This document shows, piece after piece, positions 26,323 to 36,918 of a DNA stretch of 64,000 nt. A program made the translations under genes and the position numbers. Within the stretch, counting starts at the first letter, position 1. Each line of letters opens with the position of its first letter. Source of the DNA: Pseudomonas sputi (GTDB lineage: Bacteria > Pseudomonadota > Gammaproteobacteria > Pseudomonadales > Pseudomonadaceae); contig NZ_BQHI01000003.1 in the NCBI RefSeq assembly GCF_021603585.1, positions 1-64,000 on the forward strand, in the 5' to 3' direction. The notes under the pieces were generated by a model. It was not told where the DNA came from. It was given only the letters and a program-made list of their open reading frames with translations, and did no database searches.

Positions 26323-29300
26323 ATGGAACGTCTGACACGCATTTTGGCCGCACTGACCCGCTGGGGTCTGGGCCTGTGCGCGTTGGTTCTGGTATTGATG
26401 GCGTTGTACGTCAGTCTTGGCCGGGAACTCACGCCACTGGTGGCCGAATACCGCGCCGATATCGAAGACAAGGCCAGTGCCGCCCTGGGCATGCCGCTGC
26501 AGATTGGCGAGCTGGAAGGCAACTGGCGCGGATTTGCCCCGATCCTGCTGGCTCACGACGTGATGGTCGGCAGCGGCGCCAACGCCTTGCGCCTGGATCG
26601 GGTGCGTGCCGTGCCGGATCTGTGGGCCAGCCTGATGGCCCGCGAAGTGCGCATCGCTCATCTTGAACTCAACGGTCTGAAGATCAGCCTCAAGGAAGGC
26701 GAAGACGGAAAGTGGGCGCTGGAAGGCTTGCCGGTGCAGCAGGATCAGCCCATGGATCCCGAGCAACTGTTCAACCGCCTGCACATGATTCAGCAACTGT
26801 CCGTGCTCGACAGTCAGGTGACGTTGCAGCCGCGGGAGCAGGCGCCGCTGACCCTCACGTATGTCGGCCTCAATCTAAAGACCGGTACCAGCCGCCAACG
26901 CCTCGATGCGCGCCTGACCCTGCCCGACGGTCAGCCTGTGGCGCTGAGCCTGCGCACACGACTTCGTCCGAATCAGTGGCAGAACAGCGAGTTGGAAGGT
27001 TATGTCAGTCTGCCGCAGAGCGACTGGTCAAAATGGCTGCCCGAGCGCCTGACCCAACAATGGAATTTCTCCGAGATCAAGGCCGGTGGCGAGCTGTGGG
27101 TCAACTGGCGCGAGGGGGCTTTGCAGAGTGCTGCGATCCGTCTCAACGCGCCGCAACTGACTGGCGCCTACGCTGAACGCAAGCCCATTCAGATCAACAA
27201 TCTGGCGCTCAACGGCTACTTCCAGCGCGGTCCCGAAGGGGCCACTGTCACGCTTGATTCGCTGGCGATGAATGTCGGCGAAACCCGTTGGGAATCACAT
27301 GTCCAGATCAAACAGACTGCCGCTACCGACAAGGCCGAAGAACTCTGGCATCTGCAGGCCGACCGTCTCGACCTGACGCCGATCACGCCCCTGCTCAATG
27401 CCCTCGGCCCGTTGCCCCAAGGCTTCGCTACCGTGGTCGAGCGCCTGAAAGTGACCGGCGGCCTGCGTAACGTGCTGCTGGATTTCCGGCCGAACGCCAC
27501 CGACGACAGCAAATTCAGCTTCGCCGCCAACCTCGATCAGGTCGGTTTCGACGCCTATCACGGTGCGCCGGCGGCACGGAATGTCAGCGGCAGCCTTACC
27601 GGCAATCTCGGCGGCGGCGAGCTGCGCATGGACAGCAAGGATTTCGTCCTGCACCTCGATCCGATTTTCGCCAAGCCATGGCAATACATTCAGGCCAACG
27701 CCCGGTTGACCTGGAAACTCGATAAAGAAGGTTTCACCCTGATCGCGCCGTACCTGAAGGTGCTCGGTGAGGAGGGCAAGATTGCCGGCGATTTCCTGAT
27801 CCGCCTGCATTTCGATCACAGCCAGGAAGACTACATGGACCTGCGGGTCGGCCTGGTGGAGGGCGACGGTCGCTACACCGCCAAGTACCTGCCGCAAGTC
27901 CTGAGCCCGGCCCTCGACGAGTGGCTGCGCACGGCGATTCTCAAGGGTGCGGTGGATCAGGGATTCTTCCAGTATCAGGGTTCACTGAACAAGAACGCCG
28001 GGGAAGCGGATCGCAGTATCAGTCTGTTCTTCAAGGTGCACGACGCCGAGCTGGCGTTCCAGCCGGGCTGGCCGCACGTGAGCAAGGTCAACGGTGACGT
28101 GTTCATCGAAGACAGCGGCGTGCGGATTCTGGCCAGCAAGGGCCAGTTGCTTGGCACCCAGGTCAGCGACGTTTTCGTCAATATTCCCCACGTGCCGAGC
28201 GGCGAGCACAGCCATATGTTCCTCGATGGCACCTTCGCCGGCGGGCTGGGCGATGGTCTGAAGATTCTTCAGGAGGCACCCATCGGCACCGCCGACACCT
28301 TTGCCGGTTGGGAAGGCGAGGGCGATCTGCAAGGCAAGCTCAAACTCGATGTGCCGTTGGCCAAGGGCGATCAGCCGAAAATCCTCGTCGACTTCAAGAC
28401 CGCCAATGCGCGATTGAAGCTGGCGGAACCGAAGCTGGAATTGAGCCAGCTCAAGGGCGATTTCCGCTTCGACAGCGCCAAGGGCCTGAGCGGGCAGAAC
28501 ATCAGTGCCAGGGCCTTCGACAAGCCGGTGACCGCGCAGATCTTCGCCGACGGCGGTCCGGGCCAACTCAGGACCCGGGTAGCAGCGTCAGGCCAGGTCG
28601 AGGTCAGGAAACTGACCGACTGGCTGGGCGTGACTCAACCGTTGCCGGTCTCCGGGACGATTCCTTATCAGCTGCAAGTGAATCTGGACGGTGCCGACAG
28701 CCAATTGATGGTCAGCTCCAGTCTGAAGGGGGTGGCGGTGGATCTCCCGGCGCCTTTCGGCATGGCCGCCGATGTCGGGCGTGACACGGTGTTCCGCATG
28801 ACCCTGCAAGGGCAGGAGCGGCGTTACTGGGTCAATTACGATCAACTGGCCAATTTCACTTTCGCTGCGCCACCGAGCAGTTTCGCCGATGGTCGTGGCG
28901 AGTTGTTCCTCGGCGCTGGCGAAGCCGTGTTGCCGGGCAACAAAGGCCTGCGGGTGCGCGGCGTGTTGTCGGAGCTGGACGTCAAACCCTGGCAGGACCT
29001 GCTGGACAAATACGCCGGCCAGGATCCGGGCGGCGATGCCAAACAGTTGCTCAGCAGCGCGGATTTCAAGATCGGCAAACTCACGGCCTTCGGCACCACG
29101 CTGGATCAGGCGGCCGTGCAGGTGAATCGCAAGTCCGCTGCCTGGGCGTTGGCCCTCGACAGTCAGCAGGCCAAAGGCACAGCCGGCATCCCCGACGCCA
29201 AGGGCGCGCCAATCGCGGTGAATTTGCAATATGTGCGGTTGCCGGCGCCGGACCCGACGGTGCAGGCCGACGAGAATGCGCCGGATCCACTGGCCTCGGT

Positions 29301-30126
29301 CGATCCAGGCAAGATTCCGGCGCTGGATATCACCATCAATCAATTGTTCCAGGGCCAGGATCTGGTCGGTGGCTGGTCGCTCAAGATTCGGCCGACCGCC
29401 AAGGGCATCGCCCTGAAAAACCTCGATCTGGGCCTCAAGGGCATCCTCTTGCAGGGCAGCGGGGGATGGGAAGGTACGCCCGGTGCCACGACCAGTTGGT
29501 ACAAGGGGCGGATCGGCGGCAAGAACCTCGCCGATGTCCTCAAGGGCTGGGGCTTTGCGCCGAGCGTGACCAGCGAAGAATTCCACATGGATGTCGACGG
29601 CCGCTGGCCTGGCTCGCCGGCGTGGCTGGCGACCAAGCGCTTCTCCGGCACACTCGATGCGTCCCTTAACAAAGGCCAGTTCGTCGAAGTCGAGGGTGGC
29701 GCCCAGGCGTTGCGAGTGTTCGGTCTGCTCAACTTCAACTCGATTGGCCGCCGACTGCGCCTCGACTTCTCCGACCTGTTCGGCAAGGGCTTGAGCTATG
29801 ACCGGGTCAAGGGATTGCTGGTGGCGACCAATGGCGTTTACGTGACGAAAGAGCCGATCAGGTTGACCGGGCCCTCGAGCAACCTGGAACTGGACGGCAC
29901 GCTGGATCTGGTGGGCGATCAGGTCGATGCCAAGTTGCTCGTGACTCTGCCGGTGACCAATAACCTGCCGATCGCCGCGCTGATTGTCGGCGCGCCGGCG
30001 GTCGGCGGCGCCTTGTTCCTGATCGACAAGCTGATCGGCGATCGCGTGGCACGCTTCGCCAGCGTCAAATACACCGTCAAGGGCCCGTGGAAAGAGCCGA
30101 AAATCACCTTTGACAAGCCTTTTTGA
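26323..30126 (+). CDS. yhdP: YhdP, AsmA-like bridge protein for phospholipid transport
   Basis: A 1267-residue protein with one N-terminal membrane anchor (about 13-32) and a very long periplasmic beta-rich region ending in an AsmA2-type C-terminal domain (GGWEGTPGATTSWYKG, LNFNSIGRRLRLDFSDLF, TLPVTNNLPIAALIVGAPAVGGALF). Family members (YhdP, TamB, YdbH) form grooves that carry phospholipids from the inner to the outer membrane. The length is typical. GGGAG precedes the ATG at 26323. It follows rng by 75 bases and probably shares its transcript. Confidence 0.92.
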   Translation: MERLTRILAALTRWGLGLCALVLVLMALYVSLGRELTPLVAEYRADIEDKASAALGMPLQIGELEGNWRGFAPILLAHDVMVGSGANALRLDRVRAVPDLWASLMAREVRIAHLELNGLKISLKEGEDGKWALEGLPVQQDQPMDPEQLFNRLHMIQQLSVLDSQVTLQPREQAPLTLTYVGLNLKTGTSRQRLDARLTLPDGQPVALSLRTRLRPNQWQNSELEGYVSLPQSDWSKWLPERLTQQWNFSEIKAGGELWVNWREGALQSAAIRLNAPQLTGAYAERKPIQINNLALNGYFQRGPEGATVTLDSLAMNVGETRWESHVQIKQTAATDKAEELWHLQADRLDLTPITPLLNALGPLPQGFATVVERLKVTGGLRNVLLDFRPNATDDSKFSFAANLDQVGFDAYHGAPAARNVSGSLTGNLGGGELRMDSKDFVLHLDPIFAKPWQYIQANARLTWKLDKEGFTLIAPYLKVLGEEGKIAGDFLIRLHFDHSQEDYMDLRVGLVEGDGRYTAKYLPQVLSPALDEWLRTAILKGAVDQGFFQYQGSLNKNAGEADRSISLFFKVHDAELAFQPGWPHVSKVNGDVFIEDSGVRILASKGQLLGTQVSDVFVNIPHVPSGEHSHMFLDGTFAGGLGDGLKILQEAPIGTADTFAGWEGEGDLQGKLKLDVPLAKGDQPKILVDFKTANARLKLAEPKLELSQLKGDFRFDSAKGLSGQNISARAFDKPVTAQIFADGGPGQLRTRVAASGQVEVRKLTDWLGVTQPLPVSGTIPYQLQVNLDGADSQLMVSSSLKGVAVDLPAPFGMAADVGRDTVFRMTLQGQERRYWVNYDQLANFTFAAPPSSFADGRGELFLGAGEAVLPGNKGLRVRGVLSELDVKPWQDLLDKYAGQDPGGDAKQLLSSADFKIGKLTAFGTTLDQAAVQVNRKSAAWALALDSQQAKGTAGIPDAKGAPIAVNLQYVRLPAPDPTVQADENAPDPLASVDPGKIPALDITINQLFQGQDLVGGWSLKIRPTAKGIALKNLDLGLKGILLQGSGGWEGTPGATTSWYKGRIGGKNLADVLKGWGFAPSVTSEEFHMDVDGRWPGSPAWLATKRFSGTLDASLNKGQFVEVEGGAQALRVFGLLNFNSIGRRLRLDFSDLFGKGLSYDRVKGLLVATNGVYVTKEPIRLTGPSSNLELDGTLDLVGDQVDAKLLVTLPVTNNLPIAALIVGAPAVGGALFLIDKLIGDRVARFASVKYTVKGPWKEPKITFDKPF

Positions 30127-30184
30127 ACAGCCAGCCCCTGAACCGATGGAGTAGCATGGCCGCATACCTCTTGCGGAGTGCGCC

Positions 30185-31045
30185 ATGTCTTTAGCGGTGA
30201 TTCAAATGGTCAGCCAGAGCGATGTGCTGGCCAATCTGCGCGATGCCCGACGGTTGCTCGAACAGGCGGCCAACGCGGGTGCGAAGCTGGCGGTGCTGCC
30301 GGAAAACTTCGCCGCCATGGGCCGTCGCGACATCGCCGATATCGGCCGCGCCGAAGCGCTTGGCGAAGGCCCGATCCTGCCGTGGTTGAAACAGACCGCC
30401 CGTGACCTCAGGTTATGGATTGTCGCCGGCACTTTGCCGTTGCCGCCGGTGGGGCAGCCCGAGGCCAAGTCCCATGCCTGCTCGCTGCTGGTGAACGATC
30501 AGGGTGAAATCGTTGCACGCTATGACAAGTTGCACCTGTTCGATGTCGATGTGGCGGACAATCGCGGCCGTTACCGAGAATCCGATGACTATGCTTATGG
30601 CAGTGGCGTGGTGGTTGCGGACACGCCGGTCGGGCGATTGGGTCTGACGGTGTGCTACGACCTGCGTTTCCCGGAGCTGTACAGCGAATTGCGTGCTGCC
30701 GGGGCTGAACTGATTACCGCACCGTCGGCCTTCACCGCCGTGACGGGGGCGGCGCACTGGGATGTATTGATCCGCGCTCGGGCCATTGAAACCCAGTGCT
30801 ATGTACTGGCAGCCGCTCAGGGCGGGACACATCCGGGGCCGCGGGAAACCTTTGGCCATGGGGCGATTGTCGACCCTTGGGGGCGGATTCTGGCGCAGCA
30901 GGAACAGGGCGAAGCCGTGTTGCTGGCCGAGCGCGACAGCAACGAACAGGCGTCCATCCGGGCGCGAATGCCGGTGACGGGTCATCGGCGGTTTTTTTCG
31001 CAGGGCGCACAGCGACCTGCTTCAGAACACGAATTTAAGGCGTAA
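30185..31045 (+). CDS. Carbon-nitrogen hydrolase, probable deaminated glutathione amidase
   Basis: A 286-residue nitrilase-superfamily enzyme. The catalytic triad is E40 (LPENF), K115 ([11 protein letters not shown]) and C157 ([12 protein letters not shown]). These extended motifs are those of Nit1-type enzymes, which remove deaminated glutathione, a transaminase by-product. Earlier Pseudomonas annotation calls it simply a nitrilase-like hydrolase. It is five bases from tldD, so the two are one transcript. Confidence 0.87.
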   Translation: MSLAVIQMVSQSDVLANLRDARRLLEQAANAGAKLAVLPENFAAMGRRDIADIGRAEALGEGPILPWLKQTARDLRLWIVAGTLPLPPVGQPEAKSHACSLLVNDQGEIVARYDKLHLFDVDVADNRGRYRESDDYAYGSGVVVADTPVGRLGLTVCYDLRFPELYSELRAAGAELITAPSAFTAVTGAAHWDVLIRARAIETQCYVLAAAQGGTHPGPRETFGHGAIVDPWGRILAQQEQGEAVLLAERDSNEQASIRARMPVTGHRRFFSQGAQRPASEHEFKA

Positions 31046-31050
31046 AACCT

Positions 31051-32493
31051 ATGAGCGAGTTGTTGTCCTCAGTCAGTGATCACCTGTTGGCGCCTGGCGG
31101 CGTGACGATCGAGAGCCTGCAAGGCGTGCTCGGTGATCTGGCGGGTCCAGGCATCGATGCGGCCGACCTGTATTTCCAGGGGCAGATTTCCGAGTCCTGG
31201 TCGCTGGAAGACGGCATCGTCAAGGAAGGCAGTTTCAACCTCGACCAAGGTGTCGGCGTGCGGGCACAGTCCGGTGAGAAAACCGGTTTCGCCTACAGCA
31301 ACGCGATCACCCTCGAAGCCCTCGGCGCGGCGGCTCGTGCGGCCCGTTCGATTTCCCGCGCCGGGCAGAACGGCACGGTACAGGCGTTCAGCACGCAGGA
31401 CGTCGCCCAGCTGTATGCGCCGGACAATCCGCTGGAAGTCCTGAGCCGCGCTGAAAAAGTCGAACTGCTCAAGCGCATCGATGTGGCGACCCGCGCCCTC
31501 GACCCGCGTATCCAGCAGGTCAGCGTGAGCATGGCCGGGGTATGGGAGCGGATTCTGGTGGCCTCGACCGACGGCGGCCTGGCGGCCGACGTGCGTCCGC
31601 TGGTGCGTTTCAACGTCAGCGTGATCGTCGAGCAGAACGGCCGTCGCGAACGCGGTGGCCATGGCGGCGGCGGGCGTACCGACTACCGTTATTTCCTCGC
31701 CGAAGACCGCGCCATGGGCTATGCCCGTGAGGCGCTGCGTCAGGCGCTGGTGAACCTGGAAGCGATTCCGGCACCGGCCGGGACATTGCCGGTGGTTCTG
31801 GGTTCGGGCTGGTCCGGCGTGTTGCTGCATGAAGCGGTCGGTCACGGTCTGGAAGGCGATTTCAACCGCAAGGGCAGTTCGGCCTACAGCGGTCGCATGG
31901 GCGAAATGGTTGCCTCGAAACTCTGCACCATCGTCGATGACGGCACCCTGAGCGGTCGTCGCGGTTCCCTGAGCGTCGACGACGAAGGCACCCCGACCGA
32001 GTGCACCACGCTGATCGAAAACGGTGTGCTCAAAGGTTATATGCAGGACAAGCTCAATGCGCGGCTGATGGGCGTGGCCCGCACCGGTAACGGTCGCCGT
32101 GAGTCCTACGCGCACTTGCCGATGCCACGGATGACCAACACCTACATGCTCGGTGGCCAGAGCGATCCGGCGGAAATCATCGCGTCGGTGAAGAAGGGCA
32201 TCTACTGCGCCAACCTTGGCGGCGGTCAGGTCGACATCACCAGCGGCAAGTTCGTGTTCTCCACCAGCGAGGCTTACCTGATCGAGGACGGCAAGATCAC
32301 TGCACCGGTCAAAGGCGCAACGTTGATCGGCAACGGTCCGGAAGCGATGAGCCGGGTGTCGATGGTCGGTAACGATCTGGCGCTGGACAGCGGTGTGGGC
32401 ACGTGTGGCAAGGACGGACAGTCGGTGCCGGTGGGTGTCGGTCAGCCGACCCTGAAAATCGATGCGATCACCGTGGGTGGCACGGGCGCATAA
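31051..32493 (+). CDS. tldD: Metalloprotease TldD
   Basis: A 480-residue metallopeptidase subunit that works with PmbA/TldE to degrade unfolded peptides and, in E. coli, matures microcin B17 and degrades CcdA. The HExxxH motif [13 protein letters not shown] gives H260, E261 and H265. Further family motifs are [18 protein letters not shown] and GMG-type glycine-rich C-terminus. Its partner pmbA lies 685 bases downstream beyond the antisense darP gene. Confidence 0.96.
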   Translation: MSELLSSVSDHLLAPGGVTIESLQGVLGDLAGPGIDAADLYFQGQISESWSLEDGIVKEGSFNLDQGVGVRAQSGEKTGFAYSNAITLEALGAAARAARSISRAGQNGTVQAFSTQDVAQLYAPDNPLEVLSRAEKVELLKRIDVATRALDPRIQQVSVSMAGVWERILVASTDGGLAADVRPLVRFNVSVIVEQNGRRERGGHGGGGRTDYRYFLAEDRAMGYAREALRQALVNLEAIPAPAGTLPVVLGSGWSGVLLHEAVGHGLEGDFNRKGSSAYSGRMGEMVASKLCTIVDDGTLSGRRGSLSVDDEGTPTECTTLIENGVLKGYMQDKLNARLMGVARTGNGRRESYAHLPMPRMTNTYMLGGQSDPAEIIASVKKGIYCANLGGGQVDITSGKFVFSTSEAYLIEDGKITAPVKGATLIGNGPEAMSRVSMVGNDLALDSGVGTCGKDGQSVPVGVGQPTLKIDAITVGGTGA

Positions 32494-32544
32494 GAAGGGA
32501 TGGAGCTTCGGGTGGCGCGCAGTGCGGCCACCCGGTGGCGAATA

Positions 32545-33069
32545 TCAGCGCAGACCGCGTTGAGTCTCGTCCAGCTCACGGATGTATTTGAAGATCTTGC
32601 GGCTCGAGGCAGGAGGTTTGTTATGCGCAACCTCGTGCTGGGCCTGACGGATCAGGGAACGCAGTTGCTGGCGGTCGGCGTCCGGGTAATCGACGACGAA
32701 TTTCTCCAGCACGGCATCGTCACCGGCGATCAGGCGGTCACGCCAGCGTTCGAGGTTGTGGAAACGCTCGTTGTACTGACGGGTAGAGGCATCGAGTTGA
32801 TCGAGCAAGGTGAGAATCGCGTCAGTGTCCTGATCGCGCATCAGTTTGCCGATGAACTGCAAATGCCGTTTACGCGCGATGTTCGCGGTGTGCTTGGGCG
32901 CATCGGCCAGGGCCCGGCGCAAAGCGTCGGTCAACGGCAGTTTTGCCTGCAAGTCGGGCTTGAGCGTTGTAAGGCGCTCGCCAAGGTCAACCAGAGCATG
33001 CAGCTCGCGTTTGACCTGGGATTTGCTTTTTTCTCCCGTATCGAGGGAGTCGTCGTAAGAATCAACCAT
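32545..33069 (-). CDS. darP: Dual-action ribosomal maturation protein DarP (YjgA, DUF615)
   Basis: A 174-residue helical protein that joins 50S subunit maturation at the peptidyl-transferase centre. [31 protein letters not shown] and the C-terminal KIFKYIREL are typical. The start at 33069 (MVDSYDDS) is chosen because the family begins here; the longer frame up to 33477 is antisense to pmbA. It lies between tldD and pmbA on the opposite strand, as in other pseudomonads. No strong Shine-Dalgarno is visible. Confidence 0.92.
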   Translation of the reverse strand: MVDSYDDSLDTGEKSKSQVKRELHALVDLGERLTTLKPDLQAKLPLTDALRRALADAPKHTANIARKRHLQFIGKLMRDQDTDAILTLLDQLDASTRQYNERFHNLERWRDRLIAGDDAVLEKFVVDYPDADRQQLRSLIRQAQHEVAHNKPPASSRKIFKYIRELDETQRGLR

Positions 33070-33177
33070 GGTGGCAGTCCGCAAAGAAACGCCGCCATGA
33101 TAACCAGTCGGGGGCCGCTTGTCCGGCCCGGTCGCTCGAAGGCCCCAGCCGAAAGCAGAATTTGAGTGGAGATGAGC

Positions 33178-34524
33178 ATGAGTGCAGTTGAAAGCGTCGG
33201 CCCACAGGCATTGCCGGCACTGCAGGAACAGGTCGAGCAGATCATCGCCGAAGCCAAGCGCCAGGGTGCCAGTGCCTGCGAAGTGGCGGTGTCGCTGGAG
33301 CAGGGCCTGTCGACGTCGGTGCGGCAGCGTGAAGTCGAAACGGTCGAATTCAACCGCGATCAGGGCTTTGGCATCACCTTGTATGTCGGCCAGCGCAAGG
33401 GCTCGGCCAGCACCTCCGCCACCGGTCCGGATGCCATTCGCGAGACTGTCGCTGCGGCGCTGGCGATTGCCAGGCACACTTCGGAGGACGAAGCCTCGGG
33501 GCTGGCCGATGCCGCGCTGATGGCCAGGGATCTACAGGATTTCGACCTGTTCCACGAATGGGGCATCACGCCGGAGCAGGCCATCGAGAAGGCGTTGCTC
33601 TGTGAAGCTGCCGCGTTCGACGCCGATGCGCGCATCAAGAATGCCGATGGCACCACGTTGAGCACTCATCAGGGCTGCCGCGTGTACGGAAACAGCCATG
33701 GTTTCATCGGCGGTTATGCTTCGACCCGACACAGCCTGAGCTGCGTGATGATCGCCGAGGCCGATGGCCAGATGCAGCGTGATTACTGGTACGACGTGAA
33801 CCGCCAGGGCAGTTTGCTGGCGGATCCGGTAAGCATTGGCCAGCGTGCGGCACAGCGGGCGGCGAGCCGTCTGGGCGCGCGTCCGGTGCCGACCTGCGAA
33901 GTGCCTGTATTGTTTTCGGCGGAACTGGCGGGTGGGTTGTTCGGCAGCTTCCTGTCGGCGATTTCCGGCGGCAGTCTGTATCGCAAATCGTCGTTCCTCG
34001 AAGGCACTTTGGGGCAGAAGCTGTTCCCGGAATGGCTGACCATCGACGAGCGTCCACACCTGATGCGCGCCATGGGCAGTGCGTCGTATGACGGCGACGG
34101 TCTGGCGACCTATGCCAAACCGTTCGTCGAAAAGGGTGAGTTGGTTTCGTACATCCTCGGCACCTATTCCGGGCGCAAACTGGGCATGCCGAGTACCGCC
34201 AACGCAGGCGGCGTGCATAACCTGTTCGTCACTCATGGCGATGAAGATCAGGCTGCCTTGCTGCGACGAATGGGGCGCGGGTTGCTGGTCACCGAGCTGA
34301 TGGGCCATGGTCTGAACATGGTGACCGGTGATTACTCGCGCGGTGCGGCGGGTTTCTGGGTCGAGAACGGGGAGATCCAGTTCGCGGTGCAGGAAGTGAC
34401 CATCGCCGGCAACATGCGTGACATGTTCAAGCAGATTGTCGCGGTGGGTAACGATCTGGAGCTGCGCAGCAACATTCGCACCGGTTCGGTGTTGATCGAG
34501 AAGATGACTGTCGCGGGCAGCTAA
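33178..34524 (+). CDS. pmbA: Metalloprotease subunit PmbA/TldE
   Basis: A 448-residue partner of TldD. It shares the fold but lacks the HExxxH motif, as expected for TldE. The segments [46 protein letters not shown] and [17 protein letters not shown]-like [17 protein letters not shown] are family-typical. GGAG lies six bases before the ATG at 33178; an in-frame GTG at 33166 is less likely. A terminator follows. Confidence 0.95.
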   Translation: MSAVESVGPQALPALQEQVEQIIAEAKRQGASACEVAVSLEQGLSTSVRQREVETVEFNRDQGFGITLYVGQRKGSASTSATGPDAIRETVAAALAIARHTSEDEASGLADAALMARDLQDFDLFHEWGITPEQAIEKALLCEAAAFDADARIKNADGTTLSTHQGCRVYGNSHGFIGGYASTRHSLSCVMIAEADGQMQRDYWYDVNRQGSLLADPVSIGQRAAQRAASRLGARPVPTCEVPVLFSAELAGGLFGSFLSAISGGSLYRKSSFLEGTLGQKLFPEWLTIDERPHLMRAMGSASYDGDGLATYAKPFVEKGELVSYILGTYSGRKLGMPSTANAGGVHNLFVTHGDEDQAALLRRMGRGLLVTELMGHGLNMVTGDYSRGAAGFWVENGEIQFAVQEVTIAGNMRDMFKQIVAVGNDLELRSNIRTGSVLIEKMTVAGS

Positions 34525-34542
34525 GCCCAGGCCGGTACACAG

Positions 34543-34578
34543 AAGGCGCGTCACCCGATTGGGTGGCGCGCCTTTTTT
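34543..34578 (+). terminator. Rho-independent terminator after pmbA
   Basis: AAGGCGCGtCACCC, loop GATT, GGGTGgCGCGCCTTTTTT. A strong stem with a T6 run. Confidence 0.88.
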
Positions 34579-34634
34579 ATGCCTGAAAATCTTTTGGGCT
34601 GATCAGGGCAGCTGAAAAGCCGTGCTTGTTTTGG

Positions 34635-34668
34635 TTCTCATTATCATCTAATAATAAATCTCATTATC
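34635..34668. promoter_or_regulatory. Candidate Fur box(es) before fagA
   Basis: AT-rich TTCTCATTATCATCTAATA (34635-34653) and a second TCTCATTATC (34659-34668), matching the GATAATGATAATCATTATC-type Fur consensus in its ATTATC half-sites. It is 17-50 bases before the fagA ATG. The fagA-fumC-sodA operon is Fur-repressed in P. aeruginosa. Confidence 0.65.
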
Positions 34669-34684
34669 GGATGAGCCCAGGATC

Positions 34685-35092
34685 ATGAGTTCTGCCTTGC
34701 ACGAGCAGCCGTACCTTGAAAGCTGGCGCTGGATGAGTCGCCAGATCCGTTGCGCGATGGATCCTGACGAACCGCGACTGATCGAACACTACCTGGCCGA
34801 AGGTCGTTATCTGGCCTGCTGCACGGCGACCTCACCCTGGATGATCGCTGAAACCTCTTTCCGTCTGCTGCTCGACACGGCCACCGACATCGCGTTGCCG
34901 TGGCATTGGCGCAGCCTCTGTCTCGATCAAGCCTGGCGCCCGCTGCGTGAAATGGAGCGCCTGTCATTGTGCAAATGCCGGCTAAAGCGCTGGCAGAGCT
35001 ACACCTGGCAGCTCGCCACCTGCGAATTGCAACCCTCGATTCCTCTCATAGAACTGGTGCAAGGATTTTCAGATGACCAAGACACGTATTGA
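34685..35092 (+). CDS. fagA: Fur-associated protein FagA
   Basis: A 135-residue protein of unknown function found only in this iron-regulated Pseudomonas operon. It is rich in Trp and Cys (SWRWMSRQIRC, LACCTATSPWMIAETSFRLLLD, LCKCRLKRW), with no signal peptide. The ATG at 34685 follows AGGATC. The last 20 bases overlap fumC, showing coupling. The cysteines might bind metal, but that is a guess. Confidence 0.88.
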   Translation: MSSALHEQPYLESWRWMSRQIRCAMDPDEPRLIEHYLAEGRYLACCTATSPWMIAETSFRLLLDTATDIALPWHWRSLCLDQAWRPLREMERLSLCKCRLKRWQSYTWQLATCELQPSIPLIELVQGFSDDQDTY

Positions 35093-36449
35093 GCGCGACA
35101 GCATGGGCGAACTGCAGGTGCCGGTGGACGCTCTCTACGGCGCGCAAACCCAGCGCGCAGTGGATAACTTCCCCATCAGCGGCAAGCCGATGCCGACCCA
35201 GTTCATCCGCGCCCTGATTCTGGCCAAAGCGGCCGCCGCGCGCGCCAACGTTGAACTCAACCAGATCAGCGCCGCCCAAGGCAAAGCCATCAGCGATGCC
35301 GCTCAAGGGTTGCTGGAAGGCGACTTCATGCGGCATTTCCCGGTGGACATCTTCCAGACCGGTTCCGGCACCAGCTCCAACATGAACGCCAACGAAGTGA
35401 TCGCCACCCTGGCCAGCCGCTTGCTCGACGAACCGGTCAATGCCAATGATCACGTCAACTGCGGGCAGAGCAGCAACGACATCATTCCGACGACTATCCA
35501 CGTCAGCGCCGCATTGGCCCTGCACGAACAACTGCTGCCGGCGCTGTTGCACCTGGTGCAGGTGATCGAGCGCAAGGCCGAGCAGGTCCATCACCACGTC
35601 AAGACCGGTCGCACGCACCTGATGGACGCCATGCCGGTGCGCATGAGCCAGGCGCTGAACGGTTGGGCGCAGCAGTTCAAGGCCAATATCGGTCACCTGC
35701 AGGATTTGCTGCCAAGCCTGCAATCCCTGGCCCAGGGTGGCACGGCAGTCGGTACCGGGATCAATGCGCATCCGGAATTTGCTGTGCGTTTCAGCCGCCA
35801 GCTCAGCCAGTTGACCAATGTCCAGTTCACGCCTGGCAAGAATCTGTTCGCCCTGATCGGCTCGCAGGACACCGCCGTGGCGGTGTCGGGCCAGCTCAAA
35901 GCCACTGCCGTGTCGCTGATGAAAATCGCCAACGATTTGCGCTGGATGAACTCCGGCCCGCTCGCCGGCCTCGGGGAAATTGAACTGGAAGGTCTGCAAC
36001 CGGGCTCGTCGATCATGCCGGGGAAGGTCAATCCGGTGATTCCGGAAGCCACCGCCATGGTCGCTGCGCAAGTGATCGGCAATGACTCGGTGATCACCAT
36101 CGCCGGGCAGTCAGGCAATTTCGAACTGAACGTGATGCTGCCGATCATTGCCCAGAACCTGTTGAGCAGCATCGAGTTGCTGGCCAACTCCAGCCGTTTG
36201 CTGGGTGACAAGGCCATCGCCACCTTCAAGGTCAACGACTCGCGCCTCAAGGAAGCGCTGTCGCGCAACCCGATTCTGGTGACCGCGCTCAACCCGATCA
36301 TCGGTTACCAGAAAGCGGCCGAGATCGCCAAGCAGGCCTACAAACAGGGGCGCCCGGTGATCGACGTCGCGCTGGAACACACCGACCTGTCGCGCAGTCA
36401 GCTGGAAACGTTGCTCAATCCCGAAAAACTCACTGCCGGCGGCGTATAA
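35073..36449 (+). CDS. fumC: Class II fumarate hydratase
   Basis: A 458-residue iron-independent fumarase that hydrates fumarate to L-malate. Motifs: GSGTSSNMNANEV, the substrate loop SSNDIIPTTIH, TGRTHLMDA with the catalytic histidine, and the signature GSSIMPGKVNP. As a cluster-free enzyme it replaces iron-sulfur fumarases under iron limitation, which fits the Fur box and co-transcription with sodA. Confidence 0.96.
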   Translation: MTKTRIERDSMGELQVPVDALYGAQTQRAVDNFPISGKPMPTQFIRALILAKAAAARANVELNQISAAQGKAISDAAQGLLEGDFMRHFPVDIFQTGSGTSSNMNANEVIATLASRLLDEPVNANDHVNCGQSSNDIIPTTIHVSAALALHEQLLPALLHLVQVIERKAEQVHHHVKTGRTHLMDAMPVRMSQALNGWAQQFKANIGHLQDLLPSLQSLAQGGTAVGTGINAHPEFAVRFSRQLSQLTNVQFTPGKNLFALIGSQDTAVAVSGQLKATAVSLMKIANDLRWMNSGPLAGLGEIELEGLQPGSSIMPGKVNPVIPEATAMVAAQVIGNDSVITIAGQSGNFELNVMLPIIAQNLLSSIELLANSSRLLGDKAIATFKVNDSRLKEALSRNPILVTALNPIIGYQKAAEIAKQAYKQGRPVIDVALEHTDLSRSQLETLLNPEKLTAGGV

Positions 36450-36476
36450 GCACCGCAACCGCTTTGGAGGTTCACC

Positions 36477-36917
36477 ATGGAGCACTGGAAACGCACGATC
36501 GAACGGGCCAATCGCTGCTTCATCCTGGGCGAGCTGATCGATGCCCGCGAGGCCTACCTGCAAGCCCTGGCTTTAGCGCAGGTGTTGTTCGAGCGCTGGG
36601 CCGATGCCGACGAAGCGGTGGCGGCTTGCGTCATCTCCCATCACAACCTGGCGGATCTGCATCTGCAGCTGAATCAGCCGGAGGAGAGCGCCGAGTACCT
36701 GTGCGCGATCCATCAACGGTTGTTGCAGACCATGCAGGACGAGCGCCTGCGCCCGGCCCTGCGTGAAGCGGCGCTGCGCCAGAGCAGCAAGACCTACGTC
36801 GAGCTGCTCAATTTCATCAGCGAGCACGGCGAATACCCGCGTACCCAGCGTTTGCTGCATCCGGACACCGGTAATGCTCGCCGCGCGCCTGCCCCACATC
36901 ACCATGGAGTCCATTGA
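36477..36917 (+). CDS. OrfX of the fagA-fumC-orfX-sodA operon
   Basis: A 146-residue helical protein of unknown function conserved between fumC and sodA in pseudomonads. The [23 protein letters not shown]-like segment and [21 protein letters not shown] look like two TPR-type helix pairs. The C-terminus is His-rich (PHHHGVH). GGAGG precedes the ATG. One base separates its stop from the sodA ATG. Confidence 0.85.
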   Translation: MEHWKRTIERANRCFILGELIDAREAYLQALALAQVLFERWADADEAVAACVISHHNLADLHLQLNQPEESAEYLCAIHQRLLQTMQDERLRPALREAALRQSSKTYVELLNFISEHGEYPRTQRLLHPDTGNARRAPAPHHHGVH

Positions 36918-36918
36918 A